A stretch of DNA of 9,519 nucleotides from JBFISM01 sp041608535 (GTDB lineage: Bacteria > Actinomycetota > Acidimicrobiia > Spongiisociales > UBA5794). The DNA lies in NCBI GenBank assembly GCA_041608535.1, contig JBFISM010000142.1, positions 1 through 9,519 of the forward strand, given 5' to 3'. The first letter of the stretch is position 1. Each line of letters opens with the position of its first letter. Under the pieces are notes generated by a model that made no database searches, was not told where the DNA came from, and saw nothing but the letters and a program-made list of their open reading frames with translations. The translations under genes and the position numbers were made by a program. This document shows, one piece after another, positions 6,351 to 9,519 of this stretch.

Positions 6351-7706
6351 TTGACCAGGCACAGGTCCCGTTGGGCGTTCGCCATCACGGGCGCCGTTTG
6401 TCTCATCGTTGCCACTGTTCCGAGTGCGGCCGGGCAAGATTTCCCGCCCCGCAGCGCGACGCCTTTCGAGGTATGGGCCCTGGATCAGTCCGATACGCAC
6501 GCCGAAGGCGGCGGCAACCTCTACATCTACACAGGTCTGCGCAGCGGCGACGTCCACCCGGTGCCCGAAGTCATCGATCTCGCCGTCGCCGCCACTGATG
6601 CTGGATTCCCCATCGCCAAGCGCCCCCACATCCTCGGGTTCAACGTCGAGGCGACCCACGGGATCATCTCCAATGTCGCCTCCGGTGATGTGCAGATCAT
6701 CCACGTCGCCACGCGCACGATCGTTGGCAACCTCGGTGGTCTCGGTCAGCTCCACATGGCCGGGCCTTCGCCGGACTCGACACAGATTGGCGCCGTCGCC
6801 ATCGCCGAGGGGCGGGTGATCATCATCAGCACCGACTACGCCAGCAACACCTACGCCGTCGAGCACGAGGTCGAGCTGTCCATTGCCGCCAATGCCAGCG
6901 GAACGCTGGAGGACCAGCTCGGCTATCTCGACCCGCATCCGATCTGCAGCAACTACACCCCGGACAGCCAGTTCCTCTTCGTCAACTTCACCGGTGGGGG
7001 TATGGCCATCTTCAACGTCGGCGATATCACGATGCCGCCGGTGCTCGAAGAGGTCTACTCCGCCGCCGAAGCGCCCGGCGTCGGCTGCGGTCTCATCCAG
7101 CACCCCGATGGGCGCCGGATGTACACCAACTCGGGTAGCAAGGCGCTCGGCGATGCCGAGAACGTCTACGTGTGGAACATGCAGACGCTGGGCAACGGAG
7201 TGAAGGACGACCTGTTGCGCACCATCCCGCTGCTGTCACCAGCCCAATCCGCTGTGCAGCGCGGCGATGCGCACGGACCGATGTTCGCCGCCGGGCAACG
7301 CTTCTTGTGGGTGGCGATGCGCATGGACAACACCATGAAGGTGATCGACACCCGCACCGACAGGCTGGTCAACACGTTCAGCCTGGCGACGGCGGCCGTT
7401 CCCAATCCCACGCACGACGTGATCGACACCAACCCGCAGCGCAACCGCATGTTCGTGGCGATGCGTGGCTTCTGCCCCCTGACCGCGATTCCCGAGTTCG
7501 TCGACGAGACGGCGCAGGACTGTCCCGGAGATCAGGCCACCCAGATCGCCAGCCCGGGCCGGTCTCCCGGACTCGGCGTGGTCACGGTGAGCCCCACGGG
7601 CCGCACCGGTCAGCTCACCCAAGTTCTGCCCATCTCCAACGTGACTGCCACCGGGCTCGACATCACCGACCCCCACGGCATCAAGACGGTGGTCTTGGGT
7701 CGGTAG
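6351..7706 (+). CDS. Secreted beta-propeller protein (YVTN/YncE-like), histidine-rich
   Basis: This 451-residue protein has a TTG start and a signal peptide (basic MTRHRSR, hydrophobic 8-22, likely cleavage near AAG at 26-28). The rest shows the repeated strand pattern of YVTN/lactonase-like seven-bladed propellers: DVQIIHVATRTIVG (~113-126), YTPDSQFLFVNFTGGGMAIFNV (~200-222), TMKVIDTRTDRLVNTF (~330-345) and NRMFVAMRG (~364-372). Many histidines fall in equivalent-looking places: H93 (RPHILGF), H103 (ATHGI), H118, H135 (QLHMAG), H308 (DAHGPMF), H355 (PTHDV) and H442 (DPHGIK). Such spacing could place several in the central channel as metal ligands; this is inference. Reaction and substrate are unknown. 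It follows the M23 gene by 163 nt on the same strand and ends just before a palindromic repeat. Confidence 0.75.
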   Translation: MTRHRSRWAFAITGAVCLIVATVPSAAGQDFPPRSATPFEVWALDQSDTHAEGGGNLYIYTGLRSGDVHPVPEVIDLAVAATDAGFPIAKRPHILGFNVEATHGIISNVASGDVQIIHVATRTIVGNLGGLGQLHMAGPSPDSTQIGAVAIAEGRVIIISTDYASNTYAVEHEVELSIAANASGTLEDQLGYLDPHPICSNYTPDSQFLFVNFTGGGMAIFNVGDITMPPVLEEVYSAAEAPGVGCGLIQHPDGRRMYTNSGSKALGDAENVYVWNMQTLGNGVKDDLLRTIPLLSPAQSAVQRGDAHGPMFAAGQRFLWVAMRMDNTMKVIDTRTDRLVNTFSLATAAVPNPTHDVIDTNPQRNRMFVAMRGFCPLTAIPEFVDETAQDCPGDQATQIASPGRSPGLGVVTVSPTGRTGQLTQVLPISNVTATGLDITDPHGIKTVVLGR

Positions 7707-7710
7707 CTCT

Positions 7711-7765
7711 CTCGTCGAGTGTGCTTATTCGCCGCGTAATCGGCGTTCCAAGCACACTCGACGAG
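7711..7765. repeat. Palindromic repeat, copy 1 (perfect 16-bp arms)
   Basis: The arms at 7711-7726 (CTCGTCGAGTGTGCTT) and 7750-7765 are exact reverse complements around a 23-nt centre. In the centre CGCCG (7730-7734) and CGGCG (7741-7745) can pair as an inner stem. It begins 4 nt after the propeller stop. A closely related copy follows the next gene at 8172. It may end transcription of the propeller gene, but there is no T-run, so an intergenic palindromic element (REP-like) or operator is equally possible. Confidence 0.92.
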
Positions 7766-7769
7766 GCCA

Positions 7770-7775
7770 TACACT
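7770..7775 (+). promoter_or_regulatory. Candidate -10 box of a leaderless VOC gene
   Basis: TACACT fits the TANNNT -10 pattern of actinobacterial promoters and ends 6 nt before the ATG at 7782. No Shine-Dalgarno sequence is present, so transcription may begin at or next to the start codon. No good -35 is visible; that position falls in the right arm of repeat copy 1. Confidence 0.5.
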
Positions 7776-7781
7776 CCGTCC

Positions 7782-8168
7782 ATGGCTCGTTTTGACATCG
7801 TTGGGTTGAACTACGTCAGCCTGTATCCGGCCGATCACGAGGCGGCGCTCGAGTACTACGCGTCGGTGTTCGGGCCGCTCGATCTGGACGACCCGAAACG
7901 GGGCGTGTGGGGCTGGAAGATGGGATCGACTTGGCTCACCGTGTTTCCGAGTAAGGCGGGCACCGACCCGAAGGGGTCCACCACCAACGTCGAGTTCGCC
8001 ATCCAGGTGGCGACGCCGCAAGAAGTCGACCGTCTCTACAGCGCCTTCATGGCCGCCGGTGTCAAGGGCTCATCCGCACCCCGCAACACCGAGATGTACG
8101 AACCGATGCGCATCGGCTACATCGACGACCCATTTGGCGTCCGCATCGACATCTACTGCCCGAGGTAG
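7782..8168 (+). CDS. VOC-superfamily (glyoxalase/bleomycin-resistance-like) protein
   Basis: This 128-residue cytosolic protein is a single VOC module pair. GLNYVSLYPADHEAALEYYASVFG (8-31) is the first beta-alpha unit, KMGSTWLTVFPS (46-57) a following strand, NVEFAIQVATPQEVDRLYSAFMAAG (69-93) the second unit, and YIDDPFGVRIDIYCP (113-127) the closing strand. Where metal-dependent members carry His/Gln and Glu, this one has Asn10, Glu71 and Asp123, so a standard glyoxalase metal site is doubtful. It could be a binding protein, a divergent enzyme or a resistance-type protein. The gene stands alone, bracketed by two copies of a palindromic repeat. It has no ribosome binding site and is probably leaderless. 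Confidence 0.85.
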   Translation: MARFDIVGLNYVSLYPADHEAALEYYASVFGPLDLDDPKRGVWGWKMGSTWLTVFPSKAGTDPKGSTTNVEFAIQVATPQEVDRLYSAFMAAGVKGSSAPRNTEMYEPMRIGYIDDPFGVRIDIYCPR

Positions 8169-8171
8169 ACA

Positions 8172-8223
8172 CTCGTCGAGTGTGCTTATTCACCACATAA
8201 TCGACGTCCGAAGCACACTCGAC
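8172..8223. repeat. Palindromic repeat, copy 2 (13-bp paired arms)
   Basis: The left 16 nt (8172-8187) are identical to copy 1. The right arm (8211-8223) keeps the 13 nt AAGCACACTCGAC, so 8175-8187 and 8211-8223 pair perfectly. The 23-nt centre differs from copy 1 at six positions, five of them transitions (four G to A, one T to C), and the inner CGCCG/CGGCG stem is lost. It begins 3 nt after the VOC stop, in the same orientation as copy 1. Confidence 0.92.
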
Positions 8224-8246
8224 AGACCACCCCGAGCCGCAGACCC

Positions 8247-8270
8247 GATTTTCACGTATTTTTGGTCTAT
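8247..8270 (+). promoter_or_regulatory. AT-rich patch, candidate promoter of the membrane-protein gene
   Basis: A short AT-rich stretch in otherwise GC-rich DNA contains TATTTT (8257-8262), a reasonable -10 hexamer, 46 nt before the ATG at 8309. No clear -35 is seen. AGACCA (8224-8229) and TGGTCT (8263-8268) are a weak inverted repeat around it. Confidence 0.35.
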
Positions 8271-8296
8271 GGGGTGCGTCCCCTCACCGATGCCAG

Positions 8297-8304
8297 GGAG
8301 GTGA
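8297..8304 (+). promoter_or_regulatory. Strong ribosome binding site of the membrane-protein gene
   Basis: GGAGGTGA is a full match to the anti-Shine-Dalgarno region; GGAGG ends 7 nt before the ATG at 8309. It fixes the start of a gene that has no stop inside the window. Confidence 0.92.
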
Positions 8305-8308
8305 ACCG

Positions 8309-9519
8309 ATGGCTTCGAATTCCGCCATGGCGTTCAGCAACGGATGTCGATACGTCGTCTCCAATCAAACACCACGAGCGCTCGACATCACCAATGCAAA
8401 CGGCCAGCAGCTCAACATCGCTCCACTTGGTCAGCGAATCATGGCGGCCGAACTGCTCCGGCCATTTGCCCATGAGCTCGGCTCGGCACGGATGGAGCGA
8501 CTGGTCCACGTTCGCAAGTTCGTCGAACCGGAGCAGTCTCCGGTCTGGTCGACGTCGTTCGCCACGGTCGGGGTAATCCTCGTCGTGGCCGGCTTCGCCC
8601 TCGGCGTTCTCCAGTTCGGGACGATGTGGCGCCGGGAAGCGCTCGTCGTGGTTGCGGTTGGCGCTGCGATCATCGCAATCGTCTTGCACCAGGGGGGCAA
8701 GCGGGATCGCATTCGCCAGGAAGACGACCGCCAAGCGGATGCGGAGGCCGGCGACATCGACTTCGGTCTGGGAGCCGCCTTTGCGAAAGGCAACGAGACC
8801 GTCCGTCTGACGAGACAATACGGCGCCCTGGTGTTCGTCATCCTCGTGGGTGCCATCGGTCCGGCGATAGCCATCGCCATGGCCACCGACCTCAAGACGT
8901 TCCTCGAGTTTCGCGGTGGGCTGGCGGTGAAACCGGGGCTCGAATCGGCGTTCATCGCCCGGCTCATCCAGGTGACGTACGTCGCTTTGCTGACGATGTT
9001 TCCCGCTCTGATGTACTTCATGTACGACCGGCAGCGAGTCGGCACGATTCGCGGCCAATGGATCCGCAGCATCTTCCGAGCGGACGACCGAGCCGAGACT
9101 TTGAGCGACGTCAACGCGCGATACGGTGCGGAGCTCGCCGAGGCCGCATATCACAGCACCGACGCAACGAAGCTGTTGGGTGGCCGTCGGTCGCCGATTT
9201 TCGTGGCGACGCTGCTGTTCGCGCTCGGGTTCATCATCCTCGTGTCGCGCACGGAGAGCTTCGATTTCGAGCTGGACACTGCAGCTGCGGCCGCAACCAC
9301 CACCGCCCAGCAGGCAGCAGATGATGCCGCCGATGCCGCAGCTACCGCAGTGGAGGCTGACACCACCAACGACGCAGTGGCCGGCGAAGCGGCGGCGGCC
9401 GAAGCCACACAAGCGGCGAGCGACGCAGAGGAAGCACGGGCAGAGGCGGAGGCTGTGGCTGCCCGAGATGCCGAAGCGGAGACGACGGCGGAAGACGAGG
9501 CCATCCCCGCCGACACCAC
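8309..9519 (+). CDS. Unassigned five-TM membrane protein with Ala-rich tail (3' end outside window)
   Basis: I translated this frame from the ATG at 8309; it is open to the window end, giving 403 residues without a stop. I do not recognise the family. Residues 1-72 are soluble and strand-like (GCRYVVSNQTPRALDITN, then LNIAPLGQRI). Hydrophobic segments fall at about 84-104, 110-127, 171-192, 216-238 and 296-313, suggesting five membrane spans. A charged cytosolic-type loop lies at 129-168 and another, with mixed charge, at 239-293. After ~324 the chain becomes Ala/Thr/Glu/Asp-rich with few hydrophobic residues, probably a long extended or coiled-coil stalk. There is no cleavable signal peptide. 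The strong ribosome binding site supports the start. Function unknown; it could be an envelope scaffold. Codon composition resembles its neighbours. Confidence 0.8.
   Translation, partial: MASNSAMAFSNGCRYVVSNQTPRALDITNANGQQLNIAPLGQRIMAAELLRPFAHELGSARMERLVHVRKFVEPEQSPVWSTSFATVGVILVVAGFALGVLQFGTMWRREALVVVAVGAAIIAIVLHQGGKRDRIRQEDDRQADAEAGDIDFGLGAAFAKGNETVRLTRQYGALVFVILVGAIGPAIAIAMATDLKTFLEFRGGLAVKPGLESAFIARLIQVTYVALLTMFPALMYFMYDRQRVGTIRGQWIRSIFRADDRAETLSDVNARYGAELAEAAYHSTDATKLLGGRRSPIFVATLLFALGFIILVSRTESFDFELDTAAAAATTTAQQAADDAADAAATAVEADTTNDAVAGEAAAAEATQAASDAEEARAEAEAVAARDAEAETTAEDEAIPADT
9281..9519 (+). repeat. Low-complexity Ala/Glu/Asp/Thr-coding tract
   Basis: From residue 325 of the membrane protein the codons are mostly GCN, GAN and ACN, with patterns such as AADDAADAAATA and AAAAEATQAA. 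It encodes an acidic, Ala-rich segment that continues past the window. The opposite strand shows spurious long open frames through it for the same reason. Confidence 0.8.

Noticed and set aside
4787..6415. 542-codon open frame on the minus strand, longer than the plus-strand gene it overlaps
   Set aside because: It is antisense to the M23 lipoprotein gene and its product is low-complexity (Arg/Gly/Val-rich) with no recognisable domain, whereas the plus strand shows intact M23 motifs, a lipoprotein signal and family-like sequence.
6207..7103. 298-codon minus-strand open frame
   Set aside because: Antisense to the propeller gene, Asp/Gly/Val-rich, no ribosome binding site or known domain.
8267..9412. 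381-codon minus-strand open frame
   Set aside because: Antisense to the membrane protein, whose plus-strand frame has a strong ribosome binding site and clear TM segments.
1..9519. CRISPR array, insertion sequence, integrase or phage genes
   Set aside because: No regularly spaced direct repeats, no transposase or integrase motifs and no terminal inverted repeats flanking a transposase were seen on either strand.

Overview
The window is high-GC DNA with dense, mostly rightward genes. It most resembles an actinobacterium, and an Acidimicrobiia-like lineage is my best guess. The grounds are the PxKF-type surface-protein tail, the Thr-rich linker behind a lipoprotein signal, GC-rich third positions, a strong-SD TTG start and a probable leaderless gene. 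No rRNA, tRNA, transposase, integrase or CRISPR array is visible. The taxonomic placement is inference.

Layout. (1) 1-1160, secreted/surface proteins: the 3' end of a PxKF-domain protein, a 361-nt gap, then a small exported protein resembling allene-oxide-cyclase-type barrels, closed by a perfect 12-bp hairpin terminator. (2) 1401-4121, a two-hydrolase block: a NAL1-like trypsin-fold protease with an unassigned Arg-rich, helical C-terminal extension, then 112 nt later a DUF2235/Tle1-like alpha/beta hydrolase. A convergent unknown gene (4109-4552, minus) ends 28 nt past the hydrolase, and a nested hairpin in the gap could terminate both. (3) 4553-4912, an intergenic stretch lying between the starts of the minus gene and the next plus gene. 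(4) 4913-7706, exported proteins: an M23 metallopeptidase lipoprotein with a DUF3887-like domain, then a secreted beta-propeller with many histidines in propeller-like contexts. (5) 7711-8223, a small VOC-family gene bracketed by two copies of a ~55-bp palindromic repeat, each starting 3-4 nt after a stop codon. (6) 8309-9519, the 5' part of an unassigned membrane protein with five predicted TM segments and a long Ala/Glu/Asp-rich tail that runs off the window.

How the genes relate. Most products look exported or envelope-associated (PxKF protein, barrel, M23 lipoprotein, propeller, 5-TM protein). The protease and the DUF2235 hydrolase lack signal peptides and look cytosolic. Nothing proves a single pathway. 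The most distinctive signals are the repeat pair around the VOC gene and the protease/hydrolase/convergent-unknown block, whose conserved linkage elsewhere would need comparative genomics.
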